From assembly GCF_947179165.1 (NCBI RefSeq), contig NC_077242.1, positions 24,257,097 through 24,321,096 on the forward strand: a stretch of 64,000 nt of DNA, given 5' to 3'. Origin of the DNA: Solanum dulcamara (Eukaryota > Streptophyta > Magnoliopsida > Solanales > Solanaceae). Shown in pieces: positions 11,231 to 21,451 of this stretch (the first letter of the stretch is position 1; every line of letters starts with the position of its first letter). Below the pieces are notes generated by a model that saw nothing but the letters and a program-made list of their open reading frames with translations, had not been told where the DNA came from and did no database searches. The position numbers and the translations under genes are program-made.

Positions 11231-12110
11231 GTTCCCCGTAGACCTGCCTCGCCTTCTCTCAGAGTGTGTTATTTACTTTGCAATTAACTTAGAGCTACAC
11301 ACTCATCCTATTTGTACTCCACCTTACTCGATGGATCCTTTAGAGCTCAAGGAGCTTAGTATTTAGTGTCAGGATCTCTTAGATAAGGGATTCATTCATC
11401 CTAGTGTATAGCCTTTGGGTGTCTAGTCTTGTTTGTGAAGAAGATGGATGAGACTATGCGGATGTGTATTGACTATAGACAATTGAATAAGGTGATTGTG
11501 AAGAACTGTTATCCTATGTCTTGTATTGGTGACCTATTTAATTAGCTTTAGGGTACCACAATAATTTCTAATATTGATTTGAGATCCAGTTACCATCAGC
11601 TGAGGATAGAGTAGTGGACATCCCTGAGACCATATTTAAGACTCATTATGGCCATTTTGAGTTCCTAGTGATGTCTTTTGGGTTGACTAATTCCCTTTCT
11701 TCCTTTATGGATTTTATGAACTGTGTGTTTGGACTATATCTTGACTCCTTCATTTTAGTATTCATCAATGACATGTTGGTATACTCATGGAGCTAGAGAT
11801 AGCATGAGCATCATTTGAGGACTGTGCTCCAAACATTGAGATATGAGTAACTTTATGCCAATTAATCAAAGTGCGAGTTTTGGATTGAGTTTGTAGCATT
11901 CTTAGGGCATGTGTTTTCCAAGGATTGCCTCATGGTAAATCCGAAAAACGATTGAGGCTATTCGTGAATAGGCTAGGCCCACCTCTATCACTAAGATTCA
12001 TTGCTTTATTGGATTAGCAAGTTACTATATAAGCTTTATTGAGAGCTTCTATACTATTGTAACACCTTTGACTCGGTTCACATGCGAGGATGCTCCTTTC
12101 GATTAGTCGG
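11231..12110 (+). pseudogene. GyA copy 2 reverse transcriptase
   Basis: Blocks in order: PPYSMDPLELKEL (to 11360), [17 protein letters not shown] near 11452-11500 (well preserved), YPMSC..DLFN near 11512-11545, then an open 60-codon stretch at 11614-11796 with [20 protein letters not shown] and the catalytic loop FINDMLVYS. The first aspartate of the FIDD motif is asparagine here, which alone would abolish polymerisation. The connection (RTVLQTL, LGHVFSKD) follows near 11820-11930. Frameshifts occur near 11410 and 11600. Confidence 0.85.
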
Positions 12111-12480
12111 AGAAGTGTGAGATGAGGTTTCTGAAGCTCAAAGAGTTGCTTACTATCGTTCCCATTCTGACTCTCCAAGTGAGGGAGAGGGCTTCATAGT
12201 ATATTTTTGCGCACTTCCTATTGATTTGGATTATGAACTGATGCAGTAGGGCTAATTTATAGCATATGCATTGAGGCAGCTAAAGTTGTATGAGCATAAC
12301 TATCCTACTCATGACTTGGAGTTGGTAATAATAGTTTTTGTGCTTAAGATCTGGAGGCACTTCCTATATAGCGTTCCTTGTGAGATCTACATTGATCACA
12401 TGAGTATTCTGTACATTATGAGCCAGAGGGACCTTAATTCAAGGCAACACAATTGGATTGAGCTCCTAAAGGACTATTGA
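12111..12480 (+). pseudogene. GyA copy 2 RNase H, ending at the integrase-deletion junction
   Basis: The last 69 codons (12271-12480) are open: [19 protein letters not shown], then [40 protein letters not shown] and TGA. The catalytic glutamate (HDLE) and the second aspartate (YIDH) of RNase H are present; the first aspartate region near 12210 is damaged. After KDY the integrase is missing, with the same extra T as in copy 1. Confidence 0.85.
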
Positions 12481-12965
12481 GGTTTACAGTTGGTAACCAG
12501 ATATTCCTTAGAGTATTTCTCATGAAGGGAGTGATGAGGTTTGTAGGCGGGGGAAGCTTATCCCCACGTATATAGGGCCTTTTAAGATTTTGAGTATAGT
12601 TTGAGATGTCATCTATGAGTTAGTCTTACTTTCTACTTTTTAAGCTATTCACCCAATTTTTTGTGTTTTGATATTGCATTGGTATGTTCCAGTTGATTCT
12701 CACATCCTCCATTATGATTCAGTTTAGTTGGACGATCATCTGACCTTTGTAGAGGAGGTAGTTGCCATTCTAGCCAAAAAATTGCGACAATTATGTTCTA
12801 GATACTTTTCTGTGGTTAAGTTCAGTTGGAGGCATCTTCTAGTCAAGGAGTCTACCTTAAATATCAAGCATGGGATATGAGAGCAGTTCCCCGACTTATT
12901 TGAGCCTTCAGGTACTTCTTGACTCTTACTTTCGTGGACGAAAGTCCTTTTTCAGTAGTGTATGA
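12481..12965 (+). pseudogene. GyA copy 2 C-terminal tail and chromodomain remnant
   Basis: Aligns base by base with 6696-7178: NQIFLRVFLMKGVMRF near 12497-12545, GKLIPTYIGPF near 12553-12590, then the MLRRYV-type text, and the WRHLLVKE and final FRYFL-stop near 12830-12925. The last 40 bp before the LTR contain TTCGTGGACGAAAGTCC, shared with copy 1 and, in reverse, GyE. Confidence 0.8.
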
Positions 12966-13030
12966 TTTAATGAACCTTGAAGTCATTTATATGAAAAAGT
13001 CATCTTTTTGTCGTTTAGAGCATTCCTATA
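12966..13030 (+). repeat. Third GyA LTR, first 65 bp
   Basis: TTTAATGAACCTTG.. aligns with the LTR start TGTAATGACCCTCC at 7179, and GTCGTTTAGAGCATTCCTATA with 7222-7255. The LTR is then cut by the LINE and continues at 18972. Confidence 0.85.
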
Positions 13031-13105
13031 GCTAATCTCTCTTTCTCTAACATCTCTCTAAGGAAAAAGCTCTCTACTAGTCACATAAGTGAGCATTAAG
13101 TAGGT

Positions 13106-16100
13106 ATGGGAGGGGAACCACCTCCCGACGTTGAAACATTTCATTTGAAAGATAGGATCATAGATCCTGTCGAGACGAACGTAACACAAGTTACCACGTC
13201 CCGAAAGTCCAAACACAGCTCCTCCAATCCCCCAAAAACTCAGGCGATCACTGTGGACATTTCTGAGGAGGAGCTGAGAGCAGCACAAAGAATCATCGAT
13301 TTGCAAAAAGATGGTTTGATTCGAGTAGTAAGAATAAGTGCATATGATTCCTCAGTTATTGGACTACATACAGTCCAAAAATTAGAACAAACTATATCAC
13401 CAACTGTGCACATTGATTTTTCAAACTTGGAGCTGAAGAGCACAGTCGCGCCAAAAAAATAAATTGATATTCGAAAAACTTCCGGCGACATTCGAGACTT
13501 CGGACCCACTGGGGTTTGCTCTCCAACTCAAGACGCACAAAATGGTATAAATTTCACCGGTGTTGCCATCGCCGGCGAAAAGGTCGACGTCGGCGGTGAA
13601 GCTCCGAGAACTCTTTCTTACCAAAATCAATGCCAACATGTCAAGCTTGATGAGGAGAACCTCCCAGACCAATGCCAAACTATTCAGCTAGACAAGGAGC
13701 ACCTCCCAGGTATCAACAATCAGCTCGAATATCAACTTGGAACTTCGAATTCCAATTCGAACACTGACCACAATAGGGTCGCCGGAGCTTCGACGAACCA
13801 AATGACACAAGACCAATGCCAAAAGGTGCGTGACAGTGTGGGGATGACATCTAACTATATGGCATGCCTCGAATCACTATCAATTAGCTCAAATTTGAAA
13901 AGTCATCAAGACGACAATCATGGTAGAGTTGCCGGAGCTCCGGCGAACTAATTGATGGAAGGTCAATGCCAAAATGTTCCCAATGATGCTGTGAAGCTTT
14001 CCACACAAACCACTGACTTCGAATCACCTCCAAAAAGTTCAAATCCAAAAAGTCATTAAGACACAAGTGGAGGAGATAACAACAGTTACAGGGCTTTACC
14101 AAATGAGGAGCTAACTTTGGCTCATGATCACTCTCAGAATAGTGGTAATGGCATCCAATCTCAATCTCATCAAACGAATTGCAATGATTAAACATAAAAG
14201 TGTTTAGATCACCACAACAGCAGCCTAAGCCAAGGAACTTCAGGTAAGTTTTCTTTCTCTCTTGCTAATAATACACAGGATCAACATATCATTTATCCTA
14301 AGGATGCTCAACTTCATTCTAATATAGAGCATCAAAATAATGTTATGCATTACTTGAAAAGTAGCCTAGAATCTGAGCCTGTGAATCACAATTCTCATAT
14401 TGGTAAGGATAATATAGCAGGATATTCTTCTAATTTGATTACTTCTGAATTGCAATTATTGAAATCCAGTGGAGCAAATGAGCTTCCTGGCACCACTGCT
14501 AATATTAATGTGCAGGGCCCTGAACACATCATTGCCAACTCTGAGTCTAATCCTGCAATGAACCAGCACACCTACAAGCCTACTAGTATTCCTAATAACT
14601 TCCCTAAGATATCCTCCAACTTTGATAGAATTGGCCCCAATAACCAAGTCCCTAAACCTGTTAATAACCAGCCCCAACCAATAGAAAACACCACTAAAAA
14701 TCCTCCAAGGAACCAGTTACCTAATAGAAAGGAACAGGTCCCTTACCCAGCCCCATATACTATTATACAAACCTTTGCCTCTAAACTAAGACTTAACCAA
14801 GCCAAAAATGATGTCCCTCTTAATCTATCTATCCTATTTATACTACCAGACAAGGCTTACCAGCTGTGATCTATGATAAGGATGACTTCATGGTTAAGTT
14901 AGCTGAAAGGTATAAATATACTCTTGTTGGGAAATTCAGTAGTACTATGCCTAAAGTGGAGCTTATAAGGAGAAGCTTCATCCTTCAAACACAATTGGTA
15001 GGAGGTGTTAAAATTGCCCACTTCAATTCTAGGCATGTATATATTGACCTGGATAATGAATTGGACTACACAACTGTGTGGACAAAGCAAAGAATGACTA
15101 TTGAAGGTCAGATCATAAGAATACAAACATGGACTCCAACTTTCAGGCCAGAGGATGAAACTCCAATTGTCCTAGTCTCGGTAGCTCTTCGTGAACTCCC
15201 ATGGCATTGTTATGATAAGAAGTTTGTGACCACCCTCCTATCTCCTGTTGGGAAAGTTCTCTTCATGGATGCAGCCTCTATTTAGAAAACTAGGGGAAGC
15301 ACTGCTAAGGTGAGAGTGCAGGTCAATCTTACACAAGAAAGACCCCATCATGTATGGCTTGGGCATGACAAAAGTGATCCCATAATAAGGAGGTGGCAAG
15401 AACTCCTATATGAGAATGTACCTAAGTATTACATGTATTGTAAGCATCAGGGGCACATGGAGTGACCTTAGAGCCCCTGCAACCACTGATCATACTGATA
15501 TAAATGCTACAGCCCAGCTTGCAACCAAGGAAGAAAAGTATCTTGCAAAGGATCCTACCATGCCAACTTCCAAAGGTTCTATGGCTAAGGATTTGGGGTC
15601 TATTGCCATCACTATTGTCCAATATTCTACTGCAAAAAAGAACAAGTTGAGTAAAAAAAGGAGGGATGCTATAAAGAATAAAATAGATGAAAAAAATCAT
15701 GCTGAGAAATGTCAAATTCCTAAGCTTCTTGACAACATATCTTTACAGCATGTGGATCAGAGTTGTCAACAATTTGTGATTGATGATGATCAAGTGGGAA
15801 TGGATATAACCCCTTTTCAGGCCCATTGTATCCTCACTTCTCCCCCCCACTCAGCAGGTCTCATTCCTAATGCAACTACTACTCACCCCCAACTCAGCTG
15901 TACTCTCAACACCAATAATGAAGTTCCTCCTGAGGTTGATGAGTATGTTGTGTGTGTCTCTGAAGATGAAGAGGATAGTGATAATCAGCCTATGAATGAG
16001 TATGATGAGGATGATGCTGTGAGTGAACAATTGATCAAAGATTTTAGCCCATCCAGGGATAATGTCTATGAAGATGAGATCCAACAGGTTACTAACTCTC

Positions 16101-16222
16101 AAGGATTATCTCCAAGAGGTACATACAGGACAAAGTTCAACTCCAAACCAAGTAACACTATTAACTATGCCACCAAGGGTAGACCAAAAACTAGATCCTA
16201 CACCTCTAAAATCTCCCAATGA
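13106..16222 (+). pseudogene. LINE ORF1 (DUF4283/CCHC type nucleic-acid-binding protein)
   Basis: The frame starts with ATG 13106 (MGGEPPPDVETFHL) and can be followed for about 1,040 codons through several stops (near 13460, 13949, 14056, 14188 and 15283), one frameshift near 14866 and one near 15462. Up to residue 580 it is serine/asparagine/glutamine-rich and low in complexity. At 14866-15285 is the DUF4283-like core: YDKDDFMVKLAERYKYTLVG, RRSFILQTQL, HVYIDLDNELDY, then ETPIVLVSVALRELPWHCYD. At 15395-15460 is the knuckle text YYMYCKHQGHME, cut by the second shift before its last cysteine. The 271-codon C-terminal part (15410-16222) is acidic (SEDEEDSDNQ). Known plant LINE ORF1 proteins bind RNA. 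The stop TGA overlaps the ORF2 start. Confidence 0.85.
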
Positions 16223-16396
16223 TTAGTACTCTATATTGGAATGTGAGGGGTATTAATACCCAGGGAGCCATGGAAAGACTTAAATCTCTCAAGCAGGACC
16301 TCCCCAGGGAAGCTAGAGCTCACATGGAAATAGACATGCTAGGAATGACAAATTTCAGAAGAAGAAGGCTCAAAAAGATCAAGAAACCCCCTTGAC
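16219..16396 (+). pseudogene. LINE ORF2 start (endonuclease N-terminus) cut after about 25 codons
   Basis: ATG 16219 begins MISTLYWNVRGINTQGAMER, the N-terminal strand of the L1-type AP endonuclease (the WNVRG motif with its metal-binding asparagine). After about residue 25 the reading turns into basic text without EN motifs (RRRRLKKIKKPP) and stops at 16396. None of the later EN blocks, no RT and no C-terminal CCHC are found before the 3' end. The start codon overlaps the ORF1 stop as ATGA, an arrangement seen in LINEs that translate ORF2 by reinitiation. Confidence 0.8.
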
Positions 16397-18480
16397 CTCC
16401 CCCAAACTGTTGTTCTAATTTGATCTTCAACTTGGATATCTCTATGTATAGTTATAGCTACATTGAAGATCCTATAATTAGGACCACTGTAAAGGGGGGA
16501 GTCTCCTCTTGTTATTGCTTTCCTAAACTTAATATCTTGCCTCTTGAGGTAAGGAATAAACTAGTCCATCTTTCTTATCTTCTCTTATTTGTCTGTGCAG
16601 GTAAATACAAACCTGCAACTCTTCATTCAGCTCTTGGGGGCACAGCCATAGGTACTTCCAGGTGCAGCAATAGCATGGTGCAATAGGGTACAAATGGGAC
16701 CTTTCCTTCTTCCCTTTATGCAGGCCCTCTATGGAACTGCTCTATGGGGTGCAATATCCTGTGGCTTCTATGGAGAAGCACTTTCAGCTTGCCATCCACA
16801 TCTTCCACCAACAATACCCTCCAGCAACAACCCCACCAACCTGTAGCACACAAGAAACAAATACAAGTTAATAGTACTAGTTACAGCAGCTTACAGATTT
16901 GTTTGTTTGTGTGGTTCTTTGGTTTTGTTTGTCTGTGCAGGTACTCTAACAAGCATCTTACCACATTAGCTAGGGAGGCAACAAGGAGTTGGTTACTGCT
17001 GTAGGGGCATATCTATACTGAAATACAGCCATGCACCAGCACAAACCAGCACTGTAGACCACTGCTGAAGGCACAATGGAAATACATCCATCTTGAGGAA
17101 AAGGTATCCGAATGTTGCAGGATTATAGAAAATACAGTAGTAGTTAAGCCCAAGAAGTTTCAGCTCAAACGGATAATTGGAGACGTTAGTCGAGCGACCT
17201 TGAAAAAGTCTGTTGTCTTGAATCTAAAGAGGGAGGAATAAGCAATTTGGAAGCTCCAACTTGTGGAAAAGGCCTTCAAATGGTGCAAGACTACAACATA
17301 CTTAGTATTTTCAAAGCCCAAAAAGTTTCACCTTAAACGGATAATTGGAGACGTTAGTCGAGCGACCTTGAAAAAGCTAGCAGGCTCCAAAGCACCCTTT
17401 GAGGTTCTTTCCTTTCTGATAGCCTGTGCATGTCCTTGCTTGTTTTTGTTTGTTTGCTGTGTAGTTGCAGGTTGTTGTAGATATACCCCAACATGCATTA
17501 ACAACAACTACATAGAGGACACCACAAATACAAGCCTCTCCATGATTGCTACAAAAAGATTCTGCAGAACTGGAAGCACCTCCTATTTTTTGTGCTTGTT
17601 TGGTAGCTTGTCTTCATTTGATTGTTCTTTTGTAGGTGCAACAACTACTGGGGATCCACACATAAGGAAGGTCCTCCTTTCCTATGCAGCTTGCCCCAAC
17701 AAGCTTCTTAACTTCTCCTACTATGAAAGCAACAAGAAGCTGCACACAAACTTGCACCAGCTTATCCAATTCCCACACCTGTTTACTTCTTTGCTACTTC
17801 CTTATGCAGGTTCAATGATTATAAAACGAGGGGAGACAGTAGCTTAGCATACTTGGACCTCATCACCAAATCATCACTCTAGCTATACCAATCTCTATAT
17901 CTCAACACCTGCAACTGCTCCTATAGTAGCACTATTGTACCCCAGCTGCAACTCCAACTATGAGAATGCTTTGATCCTCAATCCACCAGCAGCCAACATC
18001 ATACAACCTCTGCTTCACCAATATGCAGTACACACTAAGCAGTTACAAGCCAATAGTACTTGGTACAGCAAATGGCAAGTTTGTTTGTTTGTGTGTTGTT
18101 CTAGTTGTGTTTGCCTGTGCAAGTATCTCAAGGAGACAACTCTCACCACAATGAGGGTTCTACTCCTTAGTATAACATGCAACAAAAAGCATCTTATTCT
18201 TATTTGCAAACAAGGGAAGAATAAAGCATGGCATGCTAGGACCTCACAAATACCATCCATTACTCCTTATTACCTGCAGCAGCTCTATTACAGACAAGCT
18301 TCTTGGAGACCACCACCAGTTGACCTCCCTAACAACAGCCCTATTCAGAGCTGCAGCATCTTCAAATTGCAGTATGCAATAAGTCAATTTAAGTCCTTTC
18401 TCAACAATATCTCTAAGGCTACTAGGCATTACAATTCAATATACTTCCTCTCCTTTCATCCTCCTTAGCTGATATATATT
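16397..18480 (+). other. Unrecognised 2.1 kb body replacing LINE ORF2
   Basis: No RT, EN or RNase H text is readable in any frame. It holds four open stretches (16420-16686, 16744-17004, 17263-17847 of 194 codons and 17935-18468 of 177 codons) without a family I recognise. The second and the fourth share a segment (QVNSTSYSSLQICLFVW against QANSTWYSKWQVCLFVC), meaning a duplicated DNA module of about 130 bp (16845-16975 and 18025-18155). A 60 bp element is also duplicated (17149 and 17318). T-rich tracts ending in YAG, like splice acceptors, occur about eight times. It may be captured non-coding DNA or a non-autonomous LINE body; I cannot decide. Confidence 0.6.
17149..17380 (+). repeat. Direct repeat pair of about 60 bp in the LINE body
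   Basis: 17149-17208 and 17318-17377 share AAACGGATAATTGGAGACGT and the flanking TAGTCGAGCGACCTTGAAAA, with only a few changes, 169 bp apart. The copies are on the same strand and both lie in the ORF2-replacement body. Confidence 0.85.
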
Positions 18481-18971
18481 TGATATTGATGTGGATGCAC
18501 CCCTCCATGGGGACTTACTTGGTATGACAAGACTAAAAAGGGCAAAGATGAAAAGAACCTTCTCATCCCATGCGAGATAGAAGTTTTGTATACTTGTTCT
18601 TCTTCAATTTAGTTATGTATGATACGTAGCATTGTTGAATAAGACTAGTGTAGGTTACTTTCTTGTTTTCTCATGGAAGGTGAGAGTCTCCCTCATTTAT
18701 GCTTTCTTAGTCGATTTGTACCGGGAGGAGTCCTCTCATAGGTTTACTGCTTTCTAGTTATAGTTAGCCCTTTTTTGTACTGGAGATGAGTTAGCCGACC
18801 TTAGTAGGTTAGCCGACTTATGTACCAACATAGGATCGGAGGTAAGGTTTATGTCCCCCTCCTTGTATTTTTCTATTTTATTAATTATGTTAAGGCTTGG
18901 GGGTGATGCTCAACCCTGACTGTGCACGAAAGATGGAAGCCTCGTGTAGGGTCTGTTCCCATTTAAAAAAA
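18481..18971 (+). other. LINE 3' untranslated end with short A-tail
   Basis: This non-coding stretch ends with a T-rich block (near 18860-18890), GTTAAGGCTTGGGGGTGATG, GACTGTGCACGAAAGATGG, then CCCATTTAAAAAAA. A T-rich block and a G-rich stretch ahead of an A-run are what the 3' end of a plant L1 looks like. The A-run is only seven bases. No gene is seen here. Confidence 0.65.
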
Positions 18972-20822
18972 CGTTATTTATGACTTGATGGCACTGGCTA
19001 TTTGGTCGCCTAGTTGTTCGTTTGGATTTTATGTCCATTTTTGTATTTTGGAGCTTTCAAAACATGAATAGGTTAATTCGGTCAAAACTTCTAGTAAACG
19101 ACCTCAAAATAGATTTCTAATAGTTCTATTAGCTTTGGAAGGGAATTTTAGGTAGTAACATGGTTTGATCGAATCTCGAGGCCTTCATGCGAGTTTGTTC
19201 CATTAGGTATTTTAGCTTTTAAGCTTCAATCTAAGTTTGAACCTGGTAAACATTCTTCATAAACATGCTCGAATGAGAATTTTGTTATCCTGATTATCTA
19301 CAGAATGTCGAGTTATGTCTAGAATGATCCTTTGTGCAATTCCTAAGGCATCCGATCTAATCCTGAGCCCCTTTAAATAATTTTTGCTAAATATAATACT
19401 TGATTGTGGGATCCACCTTTTGTCAAAATGACCTTTTTTATAAATTCTAACATCTTCATGTAGTTTGGAATATCGAATTTTTTAGGGTAGAATAGTTCAT
19501 TTACGTGTATGAGGTTTTTAATGAATTTATGCATCCCATTGGGGAATTTTGCACTTGCCCAAGACTAGCTGATGCAACTCAGCTGGTGCAGGTCACCATT
19601 GCTCTTCGTATTTGCAAATCCCTTGGATACATTCGTGATGGCCAAGAATGTTCACTTCTGCATTTGCAAAGCCTGGGCTGCATTCGTGATGGCCAAAATG
19701 CTTTTCTTGCGCGATCATGAGACTTTTCCCCTCGTTCGCGCAGGATATCAAACTGGAACTCTACAATCGCAGGCTATCCTAGCCGCATTCGCGATGAAGG
19801 CATTCTTCTAGTCCTTATTTAAAAGACTAGACGCGATCGACTTCTCCAAAAAATATTCAAAGTGTGATATCTCCCTCATTTTAGCTCTAATTTAGTGTCT
19901 TCAAGGTCAAGTGTGTTAGGGGAGAATGTAGGAATGTGTTGGGAGTGTTCGGGGATTGTCGGGGGGGACCTTCGTTTAATGTAATTTAGCCCCAAAGGAG
20001 TTTCCAGCTCTCTTTATTTAGCTTTTAATTGTTATTTTGCATGATCCTCGTTTGGGCTATTCTGACCCCAAATTGTGCTTGATTTTGGAACACAACTCTA
20101 GGACCTATTAGAATCTTTTGATGGAGTCAATTTTGAAATTTCGGGTCATGTCCCACATTACCTTTCTTACTCAAAAATTAGTCTCTCTCTGCTTTAAGTG
20201 AATTTATTGTCTAAAAACCGTATTAATATTGTGTTTTTATATTTAATAGTGTGGAACATTCATAGGCTGTACAGAATACAAAAATCTCCAGAGATGTATT
20301 TTAGAGTGAGCTTTAATAGTTAATTGTATGTTGATTTATGGTACCTAGTTGATCATGCTTACCTTTTTAGAATCCATATTTTAGGCCTATTTCAGGTAAT
20401 TCAGGATCTTTTGCATGTTGTCTTCTCTAATTTGATCATCCTTACCATGTGGTGTATTTGGTATGCGTTATTTGGTTTATATTGAGCATTCTTTGCCTTA
20501 GACTAGGATTAGACTAGTGTTTGTCTTAGACATGCTAGTTTAGAGCCGCCATAGACTCCCTTTCTGATGTTGTATTTGATGGATTAGCTCTATATAAATT
20601 GATAATGTAGACTTGAGCCTAATAGTCTGAGCCTTAGTTAGGCGGTAACTCAGTGATTGAGACCTTTTATGTATAATTCTCTTCTCTATTGGCTCCGCAT
20701 ACTTGGTTCTTATCTCAGAGGCCATTCGTCGATTCAAGTTGGATTTGGTTTGGACTTGGAGTGATTCATCGATTGAACTAGCTTTGGGATGTCATTGGGC
20801 TGCTGATCCTAAATCTCGCTCT
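18972..20822 (+). repeat. Third GyA LTR, continued; right end missing
   Basis: Homologous to 7262-9150 throughout, for example GGTTAATTCGGTCAAAACTT (7350-7370 region), GTGTATGAGGTTTTTAATGA (7780 region) and CTGATCCTAAAT near its end. It stops before the minisatellite, near 20822; the last 17 bp before sL2 no longer align. No gene is seen; the short open stretches at 19505-19811 lie within LTR text. Confidence 0.85.
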
Positions 20823-21451
20823 TTTCTAAGCACTATTTTTGTCATGCCCCGACCCTGTAGGCCATGACTGGGGTCCGAACTGGACCCCCGTATACATAAT
20901 TCTTAGATATAAGAACTATACATAAGAACCCCAATGGGTCATAACATTTTCTTATACACGTAACCTTTTTTGTTTGTATCATAACATGAAAGGGACCACA
21001 AGCCGACAAGGCTGCAATAACATAACAACACTTACAATATGTCGTATAGGCACAATTGAAACAAACTTACAAGCATCCCACATTCACAAGTCTACAGACC
21101 TCTAAGAATATCAATGATAACATATGGCGGGATAGGGTCCCCACCGTACTCCTAAATAAAAAAATATATACACGAGAAGACCAGTACCAAAAAGCTAGGC
21201 TCTGGCACAACAAAGCATTTCTAAAACTGATGACTGGAAATCCTAAGCTGGTGGATCTTCGGAATGCGTATCTGTACCTTCGGGCATGAAATGTAGCCCT
21301 CCCGAGGAAAGGGGGTCAGTACGATATATGTACTGAGTATATAAAGAATAACATATCATAATTGAGACAACTGGTGAAATAGGGATGCAGGAAATAAGTA
21401 TAACAATTAGCAAATCACTATACCTGCATCTTATGATATGAGGGCATGTAT

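Larger units (their letters stand above)
13031..18971 (+). mobile_element. Non-autonomous L1-type LINE inserted in the third GyA LTR
   Basis: About 5.9 kb lie between two halves of one LTR. It opens with a pyrimidine-rich leader (CTCTCTTTCTCTAACATCTC), has a long decayed ORF1 with DUF4283-like and CCHC regions, an ATGA junction to an ORF2 start, a 2.1 kb body with no RT, and a LINE-like 3' end finishing in a short A-run (18965-18971). LTR text resumes with GTTATTTATGACTTG. Compared with intact LTR copies about 10 bp of target (GTGATCCCAA-like) are missing and I see no clear target duplication. The 5' end appears complete. Confidence 0.85.

Noticed and set aside
13421..14195. Minus-strand open stretches of 85-103 codons in the LINE
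   Set aside because: They are opposite ORF1, whose plus-strand text is coherent over the same bases.
15422..15715. 97-codon minus-strand open stretch with a hydrophobic run
   Set aside because: It mirrors the lysine-rich and AT-rich part of LINE ORF1; the antisense of lysine codons gives phenylalanine and leucine.
17263..18468. Two 177-194 codon open stretches as host genes
   Set aside because: They lie within the LINE, share duplicated non-coding modules and show no known domain. They are kept only as part of the unexplained body.
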